Origin: Tepidisphaeraceae bacterium
GTDB lineage: Bacteria > Planctomycetota > Phycisphaerae > Tepidisphaerales > Tepidisphaeraceae
Reading direction: 5' to 3'
Length of the DNA stretch: 6,793 nucleotides
NCBI GenBank assembly: GCA_025450555.1
Contig: JANWHF010000097.1
Coordinates: 1-6,793 of the forward strand
Below, piece after piece: positions 1 through 6,242 of this stretch. Within the stretch, counting starts at the first letter, position 1. Each line of letters opens with the position of its first letter. Below the pieces are notes generated by a model, which saw only the letters and a program-made list of their open reading frames with translations, was not told the origin of the DNA and did no database searches. The translations under genes were made by a program, and so were the position numbers.

Positions 1-208
1 CCGCCCGCTGAAGCATGCTGATCGAATCGATCAGTGGATTGAACAGATAAACCAGCGTGAGCTTGGCGTAGTCGTCGTAAAACAGCGTGCGATTGGCGGC
101 GGTGTCGCGTGCGGTGCCGCAGGAATGCAACTTCTCCAGCAGCGGCAGCACGCGGCACAGCATCCGCACCGATACATCCTGGTCCCGCAGCTCCATGCAT
201 ACAATCAT
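1..208 (-). CDS. IS4-family transposase, N-terminal part, continues past the left edge
   Basis: On the minus strand an open frame runs from a stop at 290-292 to base 1 and leaves the window without a stop. From the ATG at 194-196 it begins MELRDQDVSVRMLCRVLPLL, followed by a stretch with CGTARDTAANRTLFYDDYAK and LVYLFNPLIDSISMLQRA. The 'RDTAxNRTLFxDxY' and 'LxYLFNPxxxSxxxLQ' signatures are those I know from the N-terminal region of IS4-type DDE transposases common in planctomycetes. The catalytic DDE residues would lie beyond the left edge, so whether the gene is intact cannot be judged. The start is uncertain: ATG at 206-208 (chosen), ATG at 194-196, or GTG at 287-289 or 269-271, the last two adding an arginine-rich extension. 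None has a Shine-Dalgarno site. The gene diverges from the glycosyltransferase on its other side. Family assignment is by recognition of these motifs, without a database search. Confidence 0.75.
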   Translation of the reverse strand, partial: MIVCMELRDQDVSVRMLCRVLPLLEKLHSCGTARDTAANRTLFYDDYAKLTLVYLFNPLIDSISMLQRA

Positions 209-289
209 GCGCCGCAAAAAATGAAAGCGCAATACGACATCGCGCCGCGGTGGCGCGACGTTGCGCCGCACTCGGCCATCGCGCCGCAC
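1..289 (-). mobile_element. Probable insertion sequence, one end only, outer boundary not determined
   Basis: The transposase fragment implies an insertion sequence extending left out of the window. The 5' side of the transposase faces right, so the element's end should lie somewhere between about 200 and 540. I could not fix it, because terminal inverted repeats and target-site duplications need the other end for comparison. The end given here is simply the limit of the transposase open frame. The ATGCAT cluster further right could lie inside the element or in the host DNA. Confidence 0.45.
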
Positions 290-542
290 TTATTTGCAGG
301 CGCGAATGGCGTGCCGAACGGCAGTGGCAAAATGATGCATTTTGATGCATGGCTCTGGCGCAACCCTCAATAGGACGCTGATTTCGAGGGTCTTGCAAGT
401 TGAAGAATGCATCACCGATGCATCAAAGAGCGGAGATGTGATGCATTGATGTTGCAAGCGAAGGTCCGCCGATCTCGTGACGGGGCCGCCGCAAGAATTT
501 ACAGCTATGGCCGGGCGGAGTGCGTTGGAGTAGCTTAGGAAC
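290..542. other. Divergent intergenic gap between the transposase and glycosyltransferase genes
   Basis: About 250 bp lie between two divergently oriented genes, so start signals for both should be here. Short open frames in this stretch lack recognisable protein features. The notable content is the cluster of ATGCAT palindromes described separately. Two TTGCAA words (393-398 and 452-457) and a short inverted repeat, ACCCTC (363-368) with GAGGGT (386-391), are also present. I found no convincing -35/-10 pair on either strand. Just before the GTG start are a weak GGAG (527-530) and an AGGA (537-540), at spacings of 12 and 2 bases, neither ideal. Confidence 0.6.
335..446. repeat. Cluster of five ATGCAT palindromes
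   Basis: The palindrome ATGCAT occurs at 335-340, 345-350, 407-412, 418-423 and 441-446, usually as GATGCAT or ATGCATC. The start-to-start distances are 10, 62, 11 and 23 bp, close to 1, 6, 1 and 2 helical turns. Two copies form the perfect inverted repeat ATGCATC-ACC-GATGCAT (407-423), and two form the direct repeat GATGCAT-TTT-GATGCAT (334-350). A sixth copy lies at 195-200 within the transposase frame; reading the rest of the window I noticed only one more, at 3930-3935. The density and phasing suggest a binding region for a DNA-binding protein, either a regulator of one of the flanking genes or the transposase at its element's end. The function is inferred; the repeats themselves are directly visible. 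Confidence 0.6.
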
Positions 543-1880
543 GTGGTCGACACTTCAGCCAACCGGGAGCGATGGGGATGGGGATTGCTTTGGGTGATCC
601 TGGCGGTTGTGCTGGCGTTGCATGTGGGTTGGGCGGTAACACGGCCGGTCAGCGATGAGGAGCTGCAGGGGCTTCCGGACCAACTTGAGTATCTGCAACT
701 GGCGCGGAACCTCGTTTCGGGCAATGGCTATTCATTTATCGATGCACGGTTGGGGGCTAAGGTTCTGGCATTTCGGACGCCGGGGTATCCACTTTTCCTG
801 GCTGCGTGCCGAGCCAACGTACGTGCGATCCAGGTCGTGCAGGCGGTGATCGCGACGAGCATGGTTTTGGCGATCTTCCTGCTCGCTCAGTTGTTGAGCC
901 GGCCGATTGATCGCGGAGGAGGAGGCGCGCGTGTCGGGGCTTCCGAAGCGCGCCGCATGGGCTGGATTGCCGCCGTTTTAGTGGGCTTCAGTCCGATCTT
1001 AATTTACTTCGGCGGGCTGATTCTTTCGGAGACGCTGTTTGCCGCCATGTTGTTGTGGGGCATGGTGTTGCTGATTGTCGGATATGGATCGACGTCGGGC
1101 CGCGCGCGGGTGATTCCGTGGCTCGGCGGGGGGATTCTGCTGGCCCTGTCCACACTGGTCCGACCTTCAGGAATTGGCTTAGCCGTGCTGCTAGGCTTCG
1201 CCGCGGCGTTCGTGAACAGGCCGGGGCGGGGGGCGTATCAGGAAGGCAGCTCGAGCATGCGCCTTCGATGGCCACTGCCGATCGGGGCGACGATGTTAGC
1301 CCTGACGATACTGGCGCTCTTGCCTTGGGCGATCAGAAATCGTGGGTTGCTCCATTCATGGGTCTGGTTGGATACTAATGCCGGTTACACGTTTTACGAC
1401 GGCTATAATCCAGACGCCACCGGAGCAAGCGATCAGAAGTTTGTGAAGTACATGCCGCAGTTGCGGCAGATGGATGAGCTGAACCGATCAAAATATCTGC
1501 GAGATCTTGCTATCGATTATGCCCGCGCTCATCCGCGCCACGTGCTGGAATTGGCCGCGGCCAAGTTTGTGCGGACCTGGTCGCCGATGCCGCTCAGCGA
1601 GCAGTTTTCGCAACGGAAATACCAGTTGGTCGGCCTGCTCTATTCGCTGCCGTTTGATCTGCTGGTGTTATGGGGCCTTGCGACCGGAAATCTGAGTCGA
1701 TCGGCCAAAGTGTATGTGCTGCTCCCGGCGATATATTTATCGGTAATACACATGTTGACCGTCGGCTCGTTGCGCTACCGTCTGCCGGCCGAAGCGCCGC
1801 TGGCGATTTTGGCCGCAAGTGCTTTGGCGCAAATGAATAGCGGCCGTCGGTCGAATGCCGCGTTTGAGGTTGCAGATTGA
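543..1880 (+). CDS. GT-C fold membrane glycosyltransferase, family 39-like (ArnT/PMT type)
   Basis: This 445-residue integral membrane protein probably transfers a sugar from a polyprenyl-phosphate donor to an acceptor at the outer face of the inner membrane. The first helix (about residues 12-33) is followed by an extracytoplasmic loop with D46 and E49 in PDQLEYLQLARNLVSGNGYS, matching the 'D-x-x-x-Y...A...G-x-G' loop whose acidic residue is catalytic in the family. RTPGYPLFLA (78-87), LSETLF (161-166), LVRPSG (205-210) and RYRLPAEAPL (411-420) are further hallmarks. I count roughly nine to ten hydrophobic segments, with main groups at 96-118, 141-182, 191-224, 246-263, 363-383 and 387-430. 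A glycine/arginine-rich loop (124-138) is probably cytoplasmic. The GTG at 543 is the first possible start, since an in-frame stop lies at 531-533; ribosome-site evidence is weak. Donor and acceptor cannot be read from sequence. It probably shares a transcript with the AsmA-like gene 63 bp downstream. Confidence 0.85.
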   Translation: MVDTSANRERWGWGLLWVILAVVLALHVGWAVTRPVSDEELQGLPDQLEYLQLARNLVSGNGYSFIDARLGAKVLAFRTPGYPLFLAACRANVRAIQVVQAVIATSMVLAIFLLAQLLSRPIDRGGGGARVGASEARRMGWIAAVLVGFSPILIYFGGLILSETLFAAMLLWGMVLLIVGYGSTSGRARVIPWLGGGILLALSTLVRPSGIGLAVLLGFAAAFVNRPGRGAYQEGSSSMRLRWPLPIGATMLALTILALLPWAIRNRGLLHSWVWLDTNAGYTFYDGYNPDATGASDQKFVKYMPQLRQMDELNRSKYLRDLAIDYARAHPRHVLELAAAKFVRTWSPMPLSEQFSQRKYQLVGLLYSLPFDLLVLWGLATGNLSRSAKVYVLLPAIYLSVIHMLTVGSLRYRLPAEAPLAILAASALAQMNSGRRSNAAFEVAD

Positions 1881-1899
1881 GCCGCGCAGTGCAAGTCGA

Positions 1900-1932
1900 G
1901 TGGTGGGCAAACCGAAGCCGCACCACGGTTTG
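1900..1932 (+). other. Two overlapping potential hairpins between the glycosyltransferase and AsmA-like genes
   Basis: CAAACCG (1908-1914) pairs perfectly with CGGTTTG (1926-1932) around an 11-base loop. GTGGTG (1900-1905) can instead pair with CACCAC (1921-1926); the two stems compete for base 1926 and interleave. No run of T follows, so this does not look like an intrinsic terminator. Lying 12 bases before the AsmA-like start codon, it could affect translation of that gene or be chance in GC-rich DNA. Confidence 0.25.
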
Positions 1933-1943
1933 ACCGTCGTTCC

Positions 1944-4900
1944 ATGACCCGATTTACCGTCAGCGTTAATCGATGCTTCGACCGCCCCTGGCGGAGTGGG
2001 CATCCCTTTCGCCCGCGATGCGGCAAGTTCCGCCGCGCGGCGATGCTCGTGCTGCTGGTCATCTTTGCCTTGATCATCGGCGGCTACAACTACCTGACCG
2101 ATGCCCACCGCGTTCGAAAAATGGCCGAGGATTACCTTTCGGAAATTGTCGGCGGCAAGGTTGAGGTTCAGTCGGCGACGCTTTCGATTTTCGAAGGTTT
2201 GCGAGTCGATGGCGTCAAGGTTTTCGTCGATCGGTACGGAGATGAAGCGCCCGATTCGCTGATCTTTTCGGCGCAGTCCTTCGTGCTCAAATATGATCCG
2301 CGCACTTTACTGGCGGGGCAGATCGACGCGAGTCAGATTATCGCACAGAAGCCGCACGTTTATCTCACCGAGGATCTGGATCACCCCGGCGAATGGAATT
2401 TTCATCGTTTGGGGCGAGGCCATCCCGATCGCGCGACGTCACGTTCCGATTCGGAAGGCCGGCCCATTCCGCTGCCGGAAGTGCTGCTGAGAAACGCGAA
2501 GATTGAAGTGGGCGCGCTGCATGATGGCCAGGTGAAGACGGTCAGCTACATGGCCATCGACGGACAACTGACGCCGACCCCTGTTCCCAATCATTTCCGC
2601 TTTGAAATGCAGGGCTGGGGCAAGCAGGGGCGCGGCCCATATGCGACCGGCATCGTCTCGCTCAACACCAAAGACCTGCAGACGGCCGAGCTGCATGATT
2701 TCGACTTCAGCCGGGATCTGCGTTCGATGCTGCCCAATGAAGCGCGCGAATGGTGGGAGCGCCACGCACTAGGCGGCCAAATCGAAAAATTGAAAGTGAT
2801 GTATCAGGCCGGGCGGAAGGGCCAGCGGCCGAAATTCAACGTCGACATGACCCTGGGCGGCGTGACCATCAGCGTGCCGCCCGAAGACTGGATGGCCGGT
2901 GAAGAAGTCCGCCAGCTTCGGCAGAAACGCCAGGCGGTCGATCTGATGCAGGGCATGTACAGTGCCGCCGGCCTCGAGCCACGCAACGAATCGAGCGCGA
3001 CGGTCAGCTCGCCCACGACGAATCTCGCACTGACCGGAACGCGCCAGGCGCTGGACATGATTTCCGATGCCATCGCTCCGCCGCCGGTTCGGCTCGAAGA
3101 CGGGCATGGCCATTTCCTGTTCACCGAACAGGGCATCCTGCTGCAAAGCGTCACCGGCAAGGTCGAAAACAACCTGTTCGAAATCAACGGCCACATCGAC
3201 GGCTACAACCCCGATGCGCCGGCTTCGCTTTCCATCACGTCGCTGCCGGGCAAGGATATTTACATTCCACCCAATCCGCGCTGGGCCAATTCGCTGCCGG
3301 CTTTCATTCGCAACATCTACCAGGACATTCGGCCGACCGGTCATTGCAATCTGGACCTTCACATCGATCGCCCGCGTTCCGGCATCGCTCCGATTGTTTC
3401 CGGCAAGGTGGACATCACCAACGGCGAATTCTGCTATCGCCAATTTGCTTATCCGGTTCGGGAAGCCAGCGGCACCATCGCGTTTGGACCTGATCCCGCA
3501 CGAAACAATGGCTTTTTCGTGAGGATCATCGACTTCAAAGGGCGCGGAAAACCGGGAGGGCCGAATGAAAACATGTTCGTGCGAGCCAATGGAGAGATCG
3601 GCCCGCTGGGCCCCCGCGATCCGCAAGTGAAAGTGATTGTGTCGGGCAAGGGCATCTGCTCTGAGCCGGCCCTCGTGGCCGCTTATCCCTGGGAAATCCG
3701 CGATGCCCTCTCGATTTTCGACGCCGACAAGAAAGGGTTGTTTCCGCAGTATCGCGGCAACTTCGAGCTGACGCTGATCCATCATGCCGAGACCGGTAAA
3801 TGGACCTTTGACACCGATGTCGATCTGCTGGATGCCAGCGGCAAGGTCGTCGGCTTTCCTTATCCGCTCAGTGGAGTTAGTGGCAAATTGCAGGTTCGCG
3901 ATGGATATGTGGATATCCTCAATGCCACCATGCATCGCGGCGATGGCGCGAGCATGAACGTCTACGGGCGGGTCTGCTGGGGCGAAGGGCACGACACCGG
4001 CTTCAAGCTGCGCAAAGATGAGCCGGTGCATGACCCGCTGCGCGTCTTGACGCACAACGCGATTTCAGAGTCATCGACCAAAATCGATCTGCACGTCTTC
4101 GTGAACAACCTGCCGATCGACAGCCGGCTTGTGGACGCGATTCCGCCGGAGCATGCGGTGTGGATCAAGAGGCTCGGCCTTGGCGGAAAGCTGGATGTCG
4201 AAGGCCGAATCACCCAGGGAATTTCGCCCCAGGGTGCGATGGTGGGCCCCGCGAACATCGGTTTTCCCAGTGTCGATCCGCGGCCCGTTGATGCCGATCC
4301 CGATCGAATCAATTTTGATCTGGGCATCGCATTGAACCACGGCACCTTCTGGCCGGCCGATGGGACATTTAGCGTGGCCGAGGTGAATGGCCGGATGCGG
4401 CTGTGGCGCGACGGCATGGAGCTTTATTCGATGGAGGGTCGGCGCGACAAATCGATCTTGGCGGCCGACGGTTCGGTCCAATGGGCGGATGGCTCGCCGC
4501 GCATGATGATTCATGCGACCGGCAAAGACCTGATGCTGGATGCCTCGCTCTATTCGATGCTGCCGGCCGACGCGCGCGGCGCATGGGATCAGGTGCAGCC
4601 GCACGGCGCGGTCGATGCTGAGCTGACATGGGGCGGCAGGGTGGATGAGTCGTCGGCCGGATACAAATCGGCACCGGCCGGCCAGCGCGCCAGCACGCAA
4701 GGCGAATTACCGGTTGCATCGATCGATGAGATGCCGGCGCTTCCTCCAGCGACGCAGGAATCGGATCGCACTGGCTTCCGCGCGGTGATTAAACCCAAGG
4801 GCATTACCTGCATCATCCACGAGTTGCCATATCGACTCGAAAATATCACCGGCATTGTCACGATCGATCATGGACACATTACGCTCAAAGACATCAGAGG

Positions 4901-6080
4901 ATTCCATGGCAAGGGCCAAATCCTTGCCAATGGCTCCGGCAATCTCGATGGGCTGCGACCGATCTGGGAAATTGCTCTCGATGGCAAATCCATCGACGTT
5001 AATGACGAATTCCGAAATGCCGTTCCCGCTACGGTGCAATCGCTGATCGATTCCCTGAAGCTGCGCGGCACAATTGATTTTGAATTTCCGCGCCTCTCCT
5101 ATCGCGGAGAAATAACGCCGCATGGTCAGGCGCCCACCATCGTGCGGTCGGCATCGCCTGTCGCAGTGCAACCGGTCGCACTTGTGTCGCCCTCCGATCC
5201 CGTCGTTGGAGAGGATTTAGATTTATCTTCTATCATCACATTGCATGATGGCAGCCTCGATGCGGGCGTGCCGATGGAAAACGTCAACGGCCAATTCAAT
5301 ATCAATGCCGCCGTCCGCGATGGAAAGCTTTCGACATTTGATGGCTCCATCGATATCGACCACCTCACGCTCTCGGGCCGAAAGGTCACCGATCTGCGCG
5401 GCAAATTGACCAAGGCCGCCGGATCCTCAGAGCTGGTGCTCGACAAGATCCAGGCGAATGTTGCCGACGGTCAGTTGGTGGGGCAGCTTCATCTGCTGAT
5501 GCCGGATGCGGGGCCGTCGAAATACACGCTTGGCCTGGTGCTGCGCAACGCGGATGTGAAAACGCTGGCCGGCGGCGTCGAAAAGGACCTGCGCGGCCAA
5601 CTCACCGCCAGCATTTCCCTTGAAGGCGCATGGGGCGATGCCTCCCTGCGGCGCGGGCGCGGCGACGTGACCGTGTCTGGTAAGGATCTCTATCACATGC
5701 CGCTGATTCTGGGCCTCGTGCAGGTCACCAATCTTTCGCTTCCCATCGGCAGCCCGTTTAACCAGGGCCTCGCGCGTTACAGCGTCGAAGGGCAGCGCGT
5801 CAACTTCGAGCGCATCGAACTCAAAAGCGACAACATGATGATGTCTGGCGGCGGCCACCTCGACTTTGCCAAGAAGCAGGTCCAGATGACTTTCATCACC
5901 GACAGCCCCGGCGGCTTCAAAATCCCATTCTTCAATGACATCTGGCAGGGGGCCCGCCAGGAACTCTTCAAGATCAATATCCGCGGCTCTATCCAGCAGC
6001 CTCGCGTTGAAGCCAATCCCTTTGGCACGTTCACCACGACCATCGATGAGGTGCTCAATGGCGATGGGAAAAAGCAGTAG
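1944..6080 (+). CDS. Large AsmA-family protein, single inner-membrane anchor with a long periplasmic repeat region
   Basis: This 1378-residue protein has an arginine-rich N-terminus (1-32), one transmembrane helix (about 33-50), then a beta-rich region predicted to be periplasmic. The opening after the helix (VRKMAEDYLSEIVGGKVEVQ, then SIFEGLRVDGVKV near 81-93) and the EWNF motif (about 149-152) are typical of AsmA-type N-termini. Residues about 1245-1378, including the LYHMPLILGLVQVTNLSLP segment, a GGGHLDF turn and the IPFFNDIWQGARQELFKINI segment, resemble the AsmA-like C-terminal domain. Between them, at least six divergent copies of a motif with a short 'LP...R..W' helix and then G plus a beta strand recur every 130-190 residues. 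AsmA relatives such as TamB and YhdP are thought to move phospholipid between membranes along a hydrophobic groove; a similar role here is inferred. ATG 1944 is the first start after the upstream stop; ATG 2043 at residue 34 is less likely because it removes the positive-inside residues. Neither has a Shine-Dalgarno site. Confidence 0.85.
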   Translation: MTRFTVSVNRCFDRPWRSGHPFRPRCGKFRRAAMLVLLVIFALIIGGYNYLTDAHRVRKMAEDYLSEIVGGKVEVQSATLSIFEGLRVDGVKVFVDRYGDEAPDSLIFSAQSFVLKYDPRTLLAGQIDASQIIAQKPHVYLTEDLDHPGEWNFHRLGRGHPDRATSRSDSEGRPIPLPEVLLRNAKIEVGALHDGQVKTVSYMAIDGQLTPTPVPNHFRFEMQGWGKQGRGPYATGIVSLNTKDLQTAELHDFDFSRDLRSMLPNEAREWWERHALGGQIEKLKVMYQAGRKGQRPKFNVDMTLGGVTISVPPEDWMAGEEVRQLRQKRQAVDLMQGMYSAAGLEPRNESSATVSSPTTNLALTGTRQALDMISDAIAPPPVRLEDGHGHFLFTEQGILLQSVTGKVENNLFEINGHIDGYNPDAPASLSITSLPGKDIYIPPNPRWANSLPAFIRNIYQDIRPTGHCNLDLHIDRPRSGIAPIVSGKVDITNGEFCYRQFAYPVREASGTIAFGPDPARNNGFFVRIIDFKGRGKPGGPNENMFVRANGEIGPLGPRDPQVKVIVSGKGICSEPALVAAYPWEIRDALSIFDADKKGLFPQYRGNFELTLIHHAETGKWTFDTDVDLLDASGKVVGFPYPLSGVSGKLQVRDGYVDILNATMHRGDGASMNVYGRVCWGEGHDTGFKLRKDEPVHDPLRVLTHNAISESSTKIDLHVFVNNLPIDSRLVDAIPPEHAVWIKRLGLGGKLDVEGRITQGISPQGAMVGPANIGFPSVDPRPVDADPDRINFDLGIALNHGTFWPADGTFSVAEVNGRMRLWRDGMELYSMEGRRDKSILAADGSVQWADGSPRMMIHATGKDLMLDASLYSMLPADARGAWDQVQPHGAVDAELTWGGRVDESSAGYKSAPAGQRASTQGELPVASIDEMPALPPATQESDRTGFRAVIKPKGITCIIHELPYRLENITGIVTIDHGHITLKDIRGFHGKGQILANGSGNLDGLRPIWEIALDGKSIDVNDEFRNAVPATVQSLIDSLKLRGTIDFEFPRLSYRGEITPHGQAPTIVRSASPVAVQPVALVSPSDPVVGEDLDLSSIITLHDGSLDAGVPMENVNGQFNINAAVRDGKLSTFDGSIDIDHLTLSGRKVTDLRGKLTKAAGSSELVLDKIQANVADGQLVGQLHLLMPDAGPSKYTLGLVLRNADVKTLAGGVEKDLRGQLTASISLEGAWGDASLRRGRGDVTVSGKDLYHMPLILGLVQVTNLSLPIGSPFNQGLARYSVEGQRVNFERIELKSDNMMMSGGGHLDFAKKQVQMTFITDSPGGFKIPFFNDIWQGARQELFKINIRGSIQQPRVEANPFGTFTTTIDEVLNGDGKKQ

Positions 6081-6130
6081 CTTGCTCTGCTGCACGGGCA
6101 ATGAATAACGCAAGCCAATTCACATTTCTT

Positions 6131-6158
6131 TTGCCTTCAAACCCGCCTCGATTATGAT
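6131..6158 (+). promoter_or_regulatory. Candidate sigma-70-type promoter for the zinc-ribbon membrane protein gene
   Basis: TTGCCT (6131-6136; four of six bases match TTGACA) and TATGAT (6153-6158; five of six match TATAAT) are separated by 16 bp. Transcription would start near 6165 and leave a leader of about 78 bases before the ATG at 6243. It lies in the 162-bp gap after the AsmA-like gene, which supports an independent transcription unit. This is a match by eye only. Confidence 0.5.
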
Positions 6159-6230
6159 GATTCCATCGCATCCGATGCCTTTGCCAATGGTGATGTGACG
6201 GGATGATCAGGTGCGACCGCATTTCGAATG

Positions 6231-6235
6231 GGAGG
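6231..6235 (+). promoter_or_regulatory. Strong Shine-Dalgarno site fixing the start at 6243
   Basis: GGAGG lies seven bases before ATG 6243, an ideal ribosome-binding arrangement. It is the only strong site in the window; the other three genes have weak sites or none. It therefore decides the start of the last gene. Confidence 0.8.
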
Positions 6236-6242
6236 ATTGAAC

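Noticed and set aside
363..391. Inverted repeat ACCCTC/GAGGGT as a possible insertion-sequence end or hairpin
   Set aside because: Only six pairs around a 17-base loop, and no second element end to compare with.
290..724. A 144-codon minus-strand open frame across the gap and the start of the glycosyltransferase gene
   Set aside because: It has low-complexity serine/arginine composition, no family features, and overlaps a well-supported gene.
2769..4055. A 428-codon open frame on the minus strand opposite the AsmA-like gene
   Set aside because: It lies wholly inside the AsmA-like gene, whose protein has recognisable domains. The minus-strand translation shows no family motif and is a normal by-product of GC-rich codon use.
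5427..6113. A 228-codon minus-strand open frame over the end of the AsmA-like gene
   Set aside because: It overlaps the conserved C-terminal AsmA-like domain, has no recognisable motif and no start signals; treated as a shadow.
6080..6132. Possible terminator after the AsmA-like gene: GCTTGC (6080-6085) with GCAAGC (6110-6115), or TTGCTC (6082-6087) with GGGCAA (6096-6101), then a T-rich stretch at 6125-6132
   Set aside because: The first stem has a 24-base loop, the second contains a G-T pair, and the T-rich stretch is not directly after either stem. Too weak to call.
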